A DNA stretch of 64,000 nucleotides from Agathobaculum hominis (GCF_014288055.1 NZ_JACOPK010000006.1:62001-126000); one strand, 5' to 3'. Shown: positions 26,836-35,024, numbered from the stretch's first letter. Made by a program: numbers and translations. The notes: a model not told the origin generated them from the sequence alone.

Positions 26836-26847
26836 GAACAAATGTTC
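26836..26847. promoter_or_regulatory. LexA (SOS) box abutting the capsid operon promoter
   Basis: GAACAAATGTTC fits the Gram-positive LexA/DinR consensus GAACNNNNGTTC (with a following G as in CGAAC-N4-GTTCG). It directly adjoins the -35 TTGACA, where bound LexA would block RNA polymerase. This predicts induction on DNA damage. Confidence 0.7.
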
Positions 26848-26925
26848 GATTTTTAGGTCGAGGTCAAAAGATTGACCATTTTTTACAGAGACGCCGGTTT
26901 CTTGCGCCGCAGCTCTTGCAATTTA

Positions 26926-26954
26926 TTGACCGCTGCGGTATTCTGATATAGTAT
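26926..26954 (+). promoter_or_regulatory. Promoter of the HAD phosphatase gene
   Basis: TTGACC is followed by TATAGT (15-nt spacing) or TAGTAT (17-nt spacing) about 100 nt before the start codon. It is divergent from the SOS promoter, 79 nt away. Confidence 0.6.
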
Positions 26955-27050
26955 GGAAAAATATCGTCGGGCCGCACACACATGCCCGGCTGAGGCGGCC
27001 GTCTGTCCGGCAGGCAGAACGCGCCGCATACAGAAAAAGGGGAAAGGCAT

Positions 27051-27905
27051 ATGAATAAAATCAAACTGATCGCGCTCGATCTCGACGGCACGGCGCTCAC
27101 GCCGCAGAACAAGGTCGCGGAGACCACGACTGACGCCGTACGCCGCGCGCGAGAGGCCGGGGTATATGTTGCTGTTTCGACCGGCCGCATCTGCGGCGAG
27201 GCGCGTGATTTTGCGGTCGATCTGGACGCAGACGATCTGATGGTCACGTCGGGCGGCGCGACGCTTTCGAGCATTTCGGGCGAGGGCTGCACGATGCGCA
27301 TGTCCATGCCGTGGGAAGCGGCGGTCCGCGCGGCGGCGGCGGTCGAGCGCATCGGCATGATCGCCATGATCTACGTCGGTGAGACGCTGCTCATCACGCC
27401 CTACGACGACCTCGGCTTCGGCAGCTACAAGACCAACGAGGGCTATCTGACCTCGAAAAAGGTGGTCCCGTCGGTCGCTGAGTATATCGCTGACCATCAT
27501 CTCTCGGTCGATAAGATCTTCGTGCGCAGTCAGGACCCGGTAACTCTGCTGCGCACGCGCGCCATTCTGGAGCAGATCCCGGGCATCCGCGTAATGAGCT
27601 CGGCGGCGGACAATCTGGAGGTCATCACCCCGGCCGCCGACAAGGGAACGGCGCTCGGCATGCTGTGCCGCGACATCGGCACCGATCTCGACCACGCCGC
27701 CGCCATCGGAGACAGCGAAAACGATTTCGAAATGCTGCGCGCGGTCGCGCTCCCCATCGCCATGGGCAACGCATCGAGCGAGGTCAAGGCGCTGTGCCGC
27801 TGGGAGACCGACACGAACGCGGAGGACGGCGTCGCGCACGCGATCGACCGCATCCTCGCGCATAATAAAGCGTGTGACGAACAGGCTGAAAACAGTGGAA
27901 TTTGA
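27051..27905 (+). CDS. Cof-type HAD family phosphatase
   Basis: Cytosolic haloacid-dehalogenase-type sugar-phosphate or flavin phosphatase. The 284 residues have motif I LIALDLDGTALTP (nucleophile and acid Asp), motif II AVSTGR, motif III Lys in DKGTAL, and motif IV AIGDSENDFEML. The large C2b cap lies between residues about 80 and 190, as in Cof proteins. The ribosome site is AAAGGGGAAAGG. It is a standalone gene; substrate unknown. Confidence 0.92.
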   Translation: MNKIKLIALDLDGTALTPQNKVAETTTDAVRRAREAGVYVAVSTGRICGEARDFAVDLDADDLMVTSGGATLSSISGEGCTMRMSMPWEAAVRAAAAVERIGMIAMIYVGETLLITPYDDLGFGSYKTNEGYLTSKKVVPSVAEYIADHHLSVDKIFVRSQDPVTLLRTRAILEQIPGIRVMSSAADNLEVITPAADKGTALGMLCRDIGTDLDHAAAIGDSENDFEMLRAVALPIAMGNASSEVKALCRWETDTNAEDGVAHAIDRILAHNKACDEQAENSGI

Positions 27906-27915
27906 CACGTATTTA

Positions 27916-27924
27916 TGATATAAT
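27916..27924 (+). promoter_or_regulatory. Extended -10 promoter of ftsK
   Basis: TGATATAAT (TGN plus a perfect TATAAT) lies 41 nt before the TTG start. The nearby TTGACA at 27902 is only 11 nt away, too close to serve as its -35. Confidence 0.55.
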
Positions 27925-27965
27925 TAACCTGTCTCAAATTGCTTTGAAATAGGAGAGTCTATATT

Positions 27966-30548
27966 TTGGCTGCAAGAAAAACCACAAAACCAAAATCGGA
28001 AACAAGCGCACCGCGCACGCGGAAAAAGGCGGAACCGGCACCCGAAGTGCAGGAGAGCGCCGGACTGAGCCGCGCGGCATGGGGTGCGATCTGGGCGGGA
28101 TTGGGCGTTCTGACCCTTCTCGCGCTGCTGCCTATCGACGGCGCGCTGCTGCGCTGGCTGCACCGCTTCATCGGCGGCTTCATCGGCCGCGGCGGCCTGC
28201 TTCTGCCGTTTGCGCTGTTTGCGCTGAGCGCGCTGCTGTTCCTGCGTCCGAAGGGACCGGTTCGCCTGCGCGGCGCGTGCATCGGCCTGCTGCCCGTCCT
28301 GTTCGGCGGCATCGTCCATGCCATCACCTGCGCGAACGAGTACGATTTTTCGATGAAAACCATACGGAATCTGCTGGAAACCGGCATGGAAAGCCATTCG
28401 GGCGGCCTGCTTTCGGGCATGCTGTACATCGTGCTCGAATGGGCGCTGTCGAGCGCAGGCGCACTGATCGTGCTGCTGCTGCTCACGTTCGCCGCGATCA
28501 TGGTCGCCTGCCGCATCACCCCGATGATGCTCATCGACATGTTCCGTCCGCCCGAGTACGAATACGAGGACGAAGAGGAGCGCGCACGCTATGAAGAGCC
28601 GGTGCAGCTGCCGAACGTGCACGAGGTCGCGCGCGAGATCAACGCTGCGCACGCGCAGAAGCGCGAGGAGCGCCGCGCACGCCGCCAGGCCTCTGACTTT
28701 GACATCCCGATCGACAGCAATCCGCCCGGCGAGGATAAGCCCGGCGGCGCGATACCGCCTGTCTATCCGGCTCATGAGGAGGGCAAGCCGCTCGCGCCGG
28801 ATGAATATCTGCGGGGACTGAAAAAGCCGCGCGAGGAGAAGCGGGAAGAACAGCCGGACAGCATCATGGAGCTCGTGGCCAACCGCGCCGACGAGCCGGA
28901 GGATGAACCCGAAGCCGAGGCGGCGCCTGCAAAGCCGGCCGCGAAGCCGAAAAAGACCGAGAGCATCTCGGAGGATGAGCAGGCGGCGATGAACGACGCG
29001 ATGGACGAGAGTCAGAAGGCCCCCGCGCCGGTCTACGCCTATCCGCCGATCGACCTGCTGACGCAGGGAAAGCACGCCTCGATGGCCGGTGCGGAGAGCG
29101 AGCTGCGCGAGAGCTCTGCCTGTCTGCTCGATACGCTCGAGTCCTTCAATATCGACGCGCAGATCATCGGCATCGTGCGCGGCCCGTCCGTCACCCGTTT
29201 TGAGCTGACTATTCCGCGCGGCATCAAGATCTCGCGCGTTTCTGCGCTTGCCGATGATATTGCGCTCGCGCTCGGCGCGGCGAACGTGCGCATCGCGCCC
29301 ATCCCGGATAAATCCGCCGTCGGCATCGAGGTGCCGAACAAGACGGTCAACACGGTCTTTATCCGCGAATGCATCGGCTCGAACGCCTTCGCGAACGCAA
29401 AGAGCCGCCTGTCCTTCGCCGTAGGCAAGGACATCACGGGCAGGCCGGTCATCGGCGACATCGCCAAGATGCCGCATATGCTGATCGCCGGTACGACCGG
29501 TTCCGGTAAATCGGTCTGCATCAACTCCATGCTGATCTCGCTGCTCTATAAATCGACCCCGGAGGAGGTCCGCCTCATCATGGTAGACCCGAAGATGGTC
29601 GAGCTGGGCAACTACAACGGCATTCCGCATCTGCTCATTCCGGTCGTAACCGACCCGAAGAAGGCGGCCGGTGCGCTCAACTGGGCGGTCGGCGAGATGG
29701 AACGCCGCTACAAGCTGTTCGCAGATCATCAGGTGCGCAATCTGGTCGGCTATAACGACCTTATGCGCGCCGAAAAGGCGAAGGCGGAGGCGGCCGCCGC
29801 AGAGGGTGAGACCGTGACTGCCGAGCAGTATCAGGTGCTGCCGCAGATCGTCATCGTCATCGACGAGCTTGCCGATCTGATGATGGTCGCGGCGAAGGAA
29901 GTCGAGAACTCGATCTGCCGCATCGCGCAGAAGGCGCGTGCCGCAGGCATGCACCTGGTCGTTGCAACGCAGCGTCCGTCCTCGGACGTCATCACCGGCA
30001 TCATGAAGGCGAACATCCCCTCGCGCATCGCGTTCGCGGTCGCGAGCCAGATCGAGTCGCGCATCATTCTGGATACCACCGGCGCAGAAAAGCTGATCGG
30101 CAAGGGCGATATGCTCTACGCGCCGCTCGGCGAGGGCAAGCCGCTGCGCGTGCAGGGCTGCTTCATCTCGAATGAGGAGATCGAAAGCGTCATCGAGAAG
30201 ATCAAGGAGACCAGTACCGCCGAGTACAGCGAGGAGATCCTTGAGCATATCGAGCGTCAGGCGGAGCAGGCCGACAGCAAGAGCGGCGGCTCGGCCGGCG
30301 ACCCGGGCGAGGATGAGGACGAGATGATCGAAGAGGCGATCGACGTCATCATGGAAAGCCGCCAGGCGTCTACGTCCATGCTCCAGCGCCGCTTAAAGCT
30401 CGGCTATTCGCGCGCCGCGCGCATCATCGACCAGATCGAGGAACGCGGCATCATCGGCCCGTTCGAGGGTTCCAAGCCGCGCCAGATACTCATTTCGCGC
30501 GAGGAATGGCAGGAGATGAAGCTGCGGCGGAATATGCCGATCGAATAA
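27966..30548 (+). CDS. ftsK: DNA translocase FtsK/SpoIIIE
   Basis: Hexameric motor that pumps chromosomal DNA through the division or sporulation septum. The 860 residues comprise a basic N-terminus, about four membrane helices (roughly 40-190), an acidic/proline linker (about 190-340), and the motor: alpha domain, Walker A GTTGSGKSVCIN near residue 510, Walker B IVIVIDELADLMM near 625, arginine-rich ATQRPSSDVITG. The C-terminal gamma winged helix (TSMLQRRLKLGYSRAARIID) reads KOPS/SRS-type sites. The start is TTG with AGGAGAG upstream. Confidence 0.97.
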   Translation: MAARKTTKPKSETSAPRTRKKAEPAPEVQESAGLSRAAWGAIWAGLGVLTLLALLPIDGALLRWLHRFIGGFIGRGGLLLPFALFALSALLFLRPKGPVRLRGACIGLLPVLFGGIVHAITCANEYDFSMKTIRNLLETGMESHSGGLLSGMLYIVLEWALSSAGALIVLLLLTFAAIMVACRITPMMLIDMFRPPEYEYEDEEERARYEEPVQLPNVHEVAREINAAHAQKREERRARRQASDFDIPIDSNPPGEDKPGGAIPPVYPAHEEGKPLAPDEYLRGLKKPREEKREEQPDSIMELVANRADEPEDEPEAEAAPAKPAAKPKKTESISEDEQAAMNDAMDESQKAPAPVYAYPPIDLLTQGKHASMAGAESELRESSACLLDTLESFNIDAQIIGIVRGPSVTRFELTIPRGIKISRVSALADDIALALGAANVRIAPIPDKSAVGIEVPNKTVNTVFIRECIGSNAFANAKSRLSFAVGKDITGRPVIGDIAKMPHMLIAGTTGSGKSVCINSMLISLLYKSTPEEVRLIMVDPKMVELGNYNGIPHLLIPVVTDPKKAAGALNWAVGEMERRYKLFADHQVRNLVGYNDLMRAEKAKAEAAAAEGETVTAEQYQVLPQIVIVIDELADLMMVAAKEVENSICRIAQKARAAGMHLVVATQRPSSDVITGIMKANIPSRIAFAVASQIESRIILDTTGAEKLIGKGDMLYAPLGEGKPLRVQGCFISNEEIESVIEKIKETSTAEYSEEILEHIERQAEQADSKSGGSAGDPGEDEDEMIEEAIDVIMESRQASTSMLQRRLKLGYSRAARIIDQIEERGIIGPFEGSKPRQILISREEWQEMKLRRNMPIE

Positions 30549-30593
30549 AACAGACAAATAAACCGCAACAGTTTATCTATGGAGGGTTTTATC

Positions 30594-31088
30594 ATGAAGA
30601 AGATCAATATCGCAGAGCAGTCCTTCAACCCGTTCGAGCTGATCGGCAAGGACTGGATGCTGATTTCCGCCGGCACGGCGGAAAAGTGGAACACGATGAC
30701 CGCAAGCTGGGGCGGCGTCGGCGTGATGTGGGGCAAGCCGAGCGCGACCTGCTATATCCGCCAGTCCCGCTACACCAAGACCTTTGTCGACGATTCCGAG
30801 TTTTTCACGCTGACCGTTCTGAAGGACGGCTGCCGCGACGCGCTCAACCTTCTCGGCTCGAAGTCCGGCCGCGACATGGATAAGATGCACGAGAGCGGCC
30901 TGACGCCGGTCATGGTCGAGGGTCAGCCGACCTTCGAGGAGGCAAAGCTGGTCCTCATCTGCCGCAAGGCGTGCAAAACCTTTATCGGCCCGGACGACAT
31001 GACCGCAGAGAACGTCGAAAGGTGGTACGGCGACCGCGATTATCACACCATGTACATCGGCGAGATCGTCGCAGCATACGAGGCGTAA
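30594..31088 (+). CDS. Flavin reductase family protein
   Basis: FMN-binding split-barrel protein, 164 residues, of the flavin-reductase-like group common in anaerobes. The segment AGTAEKWNTMTASWGGVGVMWGKP and FTLTVLKDGCRDALNLLGSKSGRDMDK lines the flavin site; YRQSRYTKTFVDDSEFF-type sequence (here IRQSRYTKTFVDDSEFF) is typical. Reduces or carries flavin; the physiological partner is unknown. The ATG at 30594 follows GGAGGG; 45 nt after ftsK, so possibly on its transcript. Confidence 0.88.
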   Translation: MKKINIAEQSFNPFELIGKDWMLISAGTAEKWNTMTASWGGVGVMWGKPSATCYIRQSRYTKTFVDDSEFFTLTVLKDGCRDALNLLGSKSGRDMDKMHESGLTPVMVEGQPTFEEAKLVLICRKACKTFIGPDDMTAENVERWYGDRDYHTMYIGEIVAAYEA

Positions 31089-31137
31089 CCCCTGTGCGCC
31101 GAAAGGCGAAAAGCATTTCTTTGGAGGCAATGTTCCT

Positions 31138-32718
31138 GTGAAAAAAAGACTGCTCAGCCTGCTTTTGTCGGCGGCGCTGCTGTGCGGCGCGCTCCCGACC
31201 GCCTTCGCGGGCTACGAAAATTTCACACCCAAGACCACCTATACCGACGGGCGGTTTTCCGACGTTTCCTCGTCCGACTGGTTTTATGAGAACGTCCGCG
31301 CATCCTATGAGTATGACCTCATCAACGGCTACAACGACGGAAAATTTCACCCGGACGACGATCTGACCATCGCGCAGGCGGTCAAGCTCGCCGCCTGCCT
31401 CAACAGCCTGTACAGCAGCGGTACGGCGGACTTTTCCGCCGCATCACCGTGGTATCAGCCCTATGTCGACTACGCGCGCCGCAACGGCATCCTGACCCGG
31501 ACGTTTGCAGATTATAACGCGCCCGCGAGCCGCCGTGAATTTGCGGCCGTGCTGGCCGGGGCGCTCCCGCGCGGCGCACTCCAGCCGATCAACAGCATCG
31601 CGGACGGCGCGATCCCGGATGTTCCCGCTTCGGCAGAGGACGCGGACGCGATCTATCAGCTCTACCGTGCCGGTGTGCTGACCGGCTCGAACGGCGGCCG
31701 GTTCAAACCGGACGATACCATCCGCCGCAGCGAAGCGGCCGCCATCCTGACGCGTATGGCGGTGCCGAGCCTGCGGCAGAAGGTCGAGATCAGCACGGGC
31801 GAGCAGCCGGAAAATGTGCTTTCGGCGGATGAAATCCTCGAGAAATGCGGCCCGGCGGTGTTCAAACTGACGAGCTATGACGCGCGCGGCAACCTGCTCG
31901 GCATGGGCAGCGGCGTGGTGCTCTCCGCAAACGGCGACGCCGTCACCTGCGGCCATCTGGTCAACGGCGTGGCGCGTCTCGTCGCGGAAATGGCGGACGG
32001 CAGCAAGCGCGAGGTCAGCATCTACGCGCTCGATGCAGACTCCGACATCGCGCATATCCGCGTCGTCGGCGTCGGCCTGCCGTATCTGGAGACTGCGGAC
32101 AGCCCGTCCACGGGCGACATCGTGTACGCGCTCGGCTATCCGGGCGGCGGCGCGGAAAAGGTGACGGCGGGCAAGGTGCTCGACGATTCGAACGGGGACT
32201 ATCTGGTCCCGATGATCGAGACGACTGCCTCGGTCGTCAGCGGCAATTCGGGCGGCGCGCTCATCGACGGGCAGGGCCGAGCTGTCGCAGTCACGGTCAG
32301 CAGCCGCACCGGCGGCAGCAGCTCGTTCTCGGTGCCGCTCTCCGTCCTCGACAGGCTTCAGGGCAGCACGGCAGTTACCCCGGCGGAGTATTCGCGCACG
32401 CACAAGCCGGACAGCAGCAGATGCTACGATAATCTGTATCCGGTGCCGGATTTCGGCGCGGTCAGCGGTGCGTCGCTGCTTGCGACCTCACGCGACCGCG
32501 GCACGACCTGCTTCTACTACGCGCTGAGCGAGCTTCCCGACCTCGACCGTCAGCTGCTGCGCTACTATGCGGCGCTCGGCGAAAACACGTTCTATCAGTT
32601 CAATGAAAGCTCGTTCACCTCGTCAGCAGGCTATCTCCTGTCGGTCAAGCTGTACGAGACCACGTGGGAGGGCATCGACGTCCTCGGCGTGTTCGTTTCG
32701 GGCATGCAGACGAGCTAA
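31138..32718 (+). CDS. SLH-domain cell-surface trypsin-like serine protease
   Basis: Exported protein of 526 residues starting at GTG (TTGGAGG upstream). Signal peptide: KKRLLSLLLSAALLCGALPTAFA. Three S-layer-homology repeats follow: FSDVSSSDWFYENVRASYEY..., the WYQPYVDYARRNGIL segment, and IPDVPASAEDADAIYQLYRAGVLTGSNGG, together about residues 30-215, which should bind pyruvylated wall polymers. A trypsin/HtrA-like domain (about 240-415) has His in VTCGHLV, Asp in DADSDIAHIRV and Ser in SGNSGGALID, so the triad looks complete. No PDZ domain is evident; the C-terminal 110 residues are unassigned. Confidence 0.9.
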   Translation: MKKRLLSLLLSAALLCGALPTAFAGYENFTPKTTYTDGRFSDVSSSDWFYENVRASYEYDLINGYNDGKFHPDDDLTIAQAVKLAACLNSLYSSGTADFSAASPWYQPYVDYARRNGILTRTFADYNAPASRREFAAVLAGALPRGALQPINSIADGAIPDVPASAEDADAIYQLYRAGVLTGSNGGRFKPDDTIRRSEAAAILTRMAVPSLRQKVEISTGEQPENVLSADEILEKCGPAVFKLTSYDARGNLLGMGSGVVLSANGDAVTCGHLVNGVARLVAEMADGSKREVSIYALDADSDIAHIRVVGVGLPYLETADSPSTGDIVYALGYPGGGAEKVTAGKVLDDSNGDYLVPMIETTASVVSGNSGGALIDGQGRAVAVTVSSRTGGSSSFSVPLSVLDRLQGSTAVTPAEYSRTHKPDSSRCYDNLYPVPDFGAVSGASLLATSRDRGTTCFYYALSELPDLDRQLLRYYAALGENTFYQFNESSFTSSAGYLLSVKLYETTWEGIDVLGVFVSGMQTS

Positions 32719-32943
32719 GCTGTCGCGAAACCACGGTTTCGCCGACAAGCTGTGTTCTGACAGCGCGGGGCGCCGCAGAACACGGACGGAGAAAAGTTCC
32801 TATGCAGAAACTTTTCTCTCTCTCAGAGTATAAAAACCGAGGTACACGCCCCCGGTTGCTCTCATGAAATGTTTTTGAGGATAGAGGCCTACGGGCTTAT
32901 GAATTTGCTTCGCAAATTCTATTTTATGCGCGCTTTCGCGCGG
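32719..32943 (+). repeat. Hairpin-array element, copy 2
   Basis: Begins 1-2 nt after the protease stop. Hairpins in order: GTCGCGAAACC/GGTTTCGCCGAC, GTGTTCTG/CAGAACAC, GAAAAGTT/AACTTTTC, AACCG-AGGTACACGCC-CGGTT, a GAATTTGCTTCGCAAATTC stem, and GCGCGCTTTCGCGCG. It has an extra 40 nt compared with copy 1 (around 32865-32905). Same orientation as the gene it follows. Confidence 0.75.
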
Positions 32944-33005
32944 AACGGCGCGGTATAAACTTTCGCTATCGGAGGGCACAGGAAACTGCGCCCTCTTTTC
33001 TTGTC

Positions 33006-33035
33006 TTTACAAGCGGTTCTTTCCTGTGCTATAAT
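33006..33035 (+). promoter_or_regulatory. Promoter of the CobL-like gene
   Basis: TTTACA and a perfect TATAAT are spaced by 18 nt, 60 nt before the start codon. Confidence 0.7.
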
Positions 33036-33095
33036 GATAAAAAGCTGAAAAAAAGAAGTTCCGGCTTGTGCATGATACACAAAGGAGTGACCAAT

Positions 33096-34001
33096 ATGAC
33101 AAACCGCATGTTCGGCAATTCGCAGATTCTTGCCTGGCTGCAATATTATTCGGATAATACGCAGATCGATCTCGAAAAGGTGAAGATCCTCGATATTACG
33201 CGCAAAAATAAAAACCTGATCCCGACGGTCGAGTCGAACGACGCGGTTCTCGTGTTCACCGAGGCAGGTCACGCAGACATCTTTTACCGCATGTGGAGCG
33301 CCGGTCTGGGCGAGTGCGATGTCTGGTACAACACCGGCTCCGAGCCGTCCGGCCCGATCGAGCACAGCAAGCTCAAGAACATGATCGACCGCGGCATCAA
33401 CGCCTCTGCGGCCATGCTCGTGCTCAATCCGAACGCGCGCTCGACCTATAAGATCGGCATGCACAACACGAGCTTCTCGCGCGGCTCCATCCGCTATGTC
33501 GGCAGCGAGATCCGCGCGGTCATCCTCAACAAGATGCACATGGCGTCCGACGACACGGTCTGCATCATTTCGGGCGAGTCCATCGCGGTCGAGGCCGCGC
33601 TCATCGCGGGCGAGGGAACGGTCATCGCGGTCGAGTACAACGGAAACGACCGCCGCACGATGGAGGAGAATATCGAGCAGTTCGGCCTGAACAACATCGC
33701 GATCATCGACCATGTGGACGATGAGAGCATGAAGGAGCTGCCGGTTCCCTCGCTCGCCATGCTTGTCGCGAGCGCGAGCATGGAGCAGGAGATCGCCTGC
33801 CTGCTGCGCCTCAATCCGCATATGGAGTTCGTGATCTACACGCTCGACTTCCGCTGCGCCGCTGCGCTGCCCGACCTGTTCGCGAAGCTCGGCATCGGCG
33901 AGACCGAGGTCATTCAGATCACGGTTTCCAGAATGAACGCCAAGCATAATTTTGAAGCCGAGCCTGCGCCGTGGCTCATCACGGGGCGTGGCGGAGTTTG
34001 A
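33096..34001 (+). CDS. Divergent CobL/CbiE-CbiT-like protein
   Basis: 301 residues. The C-terminal part (about 135-295) follows the layout of the precorrin-6Y/cobalt-precorrin decarboxylating methyltransferase CbiT: YVGSEIRAVILNKMHM (usually TKREVRAxxL), then ESIAVEAALIAGEG, VIAVEYNGNDRRTMEENIEQF, and a final VSRMNAKHNFEAEPAPWLITG. The glycine-rich SAM loop (usually DxGAGTGS) reads CIISGESI, so cofactor binding is doubtful. Residues 1-130 resemble only the second half of CbiE; the first half with its own SAM motif is missing. No cobalamin genes are nearby. Start: ATG 33096, AAAGGAG upstream. Function uncertain; I would not call it an active cobalamin enzyme. Confidence 0.6.
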   Translation: MTNRMFGNSQILAWLQYYSDNTQIDLEKVKILDITRKNKNLIPTVESNDAVLVFTEAGHADIFYRMWSAGLGECDVWYNTGSEPSGPIEHSKLKNMIDRGINASAAMLVLNPNARSTYKIGMHNTSFSRGSIRYVGSEIRAVILNKMHMASDDTVCIISGESIAVEAALIAGEGTVIAVEYNGNDRRTMEENIEQFGLNNIAIIDHVDDESMKELPVPSLAMLVASASMEQEIACLLRLNPHMEFVIYTLDFRCAAALPDLFAKLGIGETEVIQITVSRMNAKHNFEAEPAPWLITGRGGV

Positions 34002-34010
34002 TAGTGTCCG

Positions 34011-34038
34011 TCGCACAAAAACATCTGTTTTTGTGCGA
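34011..34038 (+). terminator. Hairpin after the CobL-like gene
   Basis: A perfect 13-bp stem (TCGCACAAAAACA with its complement) has a 2-nt loop, 9 nt after the stop. It has no long T-run but may end or stabilise the transcript. Confidence 0.5.
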
Positions 34039-34046
34039 AATGACGA

Positions 34047-34075
34047 TTGACAGCGGACAGACATTTCCCTATAAT
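34047..34075 (+). promoter_or_regulatory. Consensus promoter of the oxidoreductase operon
   Basis: TTGACA and TATAAT, both perfect, are spaced by exactly 17 nt. The transcript would start near 34082 and run straight into the T-box leader. Confidence 0.85.
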
Positions 34076-34144
34076 AAGTGACAGTGGGACACAGGACGGC
34101 GAAAAATGCCGAAAACCGCGTTCTGCGCACAATTTCATCCATGA

Positions 34145-34404
34145 AAGATGATGATGGAGACAGTACGTTCCGATGACCGAACGCGAAGCGAGCCGGGGTA
34201 TGGTGAAAGCCCGGTGCAAGTAGGACGGGACCGAATATCACTCCGGAGTTGCAGCCCGAACCCTTCCCGCCGGGAAACAGTAGGTGCTGACGGCAGCTTT
34301 GCCGTTATAAAAGCCGCGTATGTCGGTACGCAGTAACGGGTGGTCAAACGAATGGCTGATGATCGAGCTTTCGTCCCTTTACGGGGATGAAGGCTCGTTT
34401 TTTT
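34145..34404 (+). promoter_or_regulatory. T-box riboswitch, apparent isoleucine specifier
   Basis: Stem I shows the usual apical motif (GCCGGGG-ATGGTG-AAGCCCGG) and, on its 3' side, GAATATCACTCCGGAG, where ATC (34237-34239, isoleucine codon) precedes the conserved ACTC. Next come TAGGTGCTGACGGC and GCCGTTA, then the T-box CGGGTGGTC (34337-34345), whose TGGT would pair with the ACCA end of an uncharged tRNA with discriminator A, as in tRNA-Ile. The terminator GAGCTTTCGTCCC/GGGATGAAGGCTC (34365-34396) plus T-run is the classic T-box type. Uncharged tRNA should turn on the downstream oxidoreductase operon. The class call is firm; the amino acid is inferred by eye. Confidence 0.85.
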
Positions 34405-34448
34405 GCCTTTTCGGCAAAAAGCACAAGAAGGATACAGGAGGAAACAGC

Positions 34449-35024
34449 ATGAAGAACATGGTCGAGATCCGCTGGCACGGCCGCGGCGGTCAGGGCGCAA
34501 AGACCGCCTGCCTGCTGCTCGCGGACGCGGCGTTCGCGTCGGGCAAATATGTGCAGGGCTTTCCGGAGTACGGTCCGGAGCGCATGGGCGCACCGATCAC
34601 CGCCTACAACCGCATTTCTGACGAGAGATGCACCATTCATTCGAACATTTACAATCCGGATTACGTCGTTGTCGTCGACGAGACGCTGCTCCAGTCGGTA
34701 GACGTCACGCATGGCCTGAACCCGGAGGGTGCGATCGTCATCAATACCCATAAGTCCCCGGACGAGGTTCGTCCGCTGCTGCGCGGCTACGAGGGCAGGG
34801 TATACACCCTTGACGCCCGTGCGATCTCCGAGCGCACGCTCGGCAAATACTTCCCGAACACCCCGATGCTCGCCGCGATCGTCAAGGTCAGCGGCGTGCT
34901 CGACCCGTGGCGCTTTGTTTCCGACATGGAGACCTCGTTCAAGCATAAGTTCGCGACCAAGCCGCAGGTCATCGCAGGTAATATGGAATGTCTGACCCAG
35001 TCGCTCAAGGAGGTGCGCGGATAA
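34449..35024 (+). CDS. 2-oxoacid:ferredoxin oxidoreductase, gamma subunit
   Basis: 191 residues. The gamma domain starts MVEIRWHGRGGQGAKTACLL, typical of PorC/VorC, followed by GFPEYGPERMGAPITAYNRIS and the CoA-site region. In such enzymes it completes the CoA-binding part. The ATG at 34449 follows AGGAGGAAA and comes 45 nt after the T-box terminator. Its stop overlaps the delta start (TAATG). Gene order gamma-delta-alpha-beta is that of four-subunit pyruvate or branched-chain oxoacid enzymes. Confidence 0.93.
   Translation: MKNMVEIRWHGRGGQGAKTACLLLADAAFASGKYVQGFPEYGPERMGAPITAYNRISDERCTIHSNIYNPDYVVVVDETLLQSVDVTHGLNPEGAIVINTHKSPDEVRPLLRGYEGRVYTLDARAISERTLGKYFPNTPMLAAIVKVSGVLDPWRFVSDMETSFKHKFATKPQVIAGNMECLTQSLKEVRG

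Noticed and set aside
18520..26926. GCAATTTAT as a direct repeat on both sides of the phage-like module (18520-18528 and 26918-26926)
   Set aside because: Nine bases are too short to call an attachment site. The right copy overlaps the HAD-gene -35, and no integrase is present. Kept only as a hint for comparison with empty sites.
27902..27924. TTGACA at 27902 as the -35 of ftsK
   Set aside because: It is only 11 nt from the TATAAT, too short for sigma-70; an extended -10 promoter is the better reading.
34145..34404. A cobalamin riboswitch, suggested by the CobL-like gene just upstream
   Set aside because: The B12-box is absent, the leader faces the other operon, and all T-box landmarks (specifier region, T-box bulge, CTTTCGTCCC-type terminator) are present.
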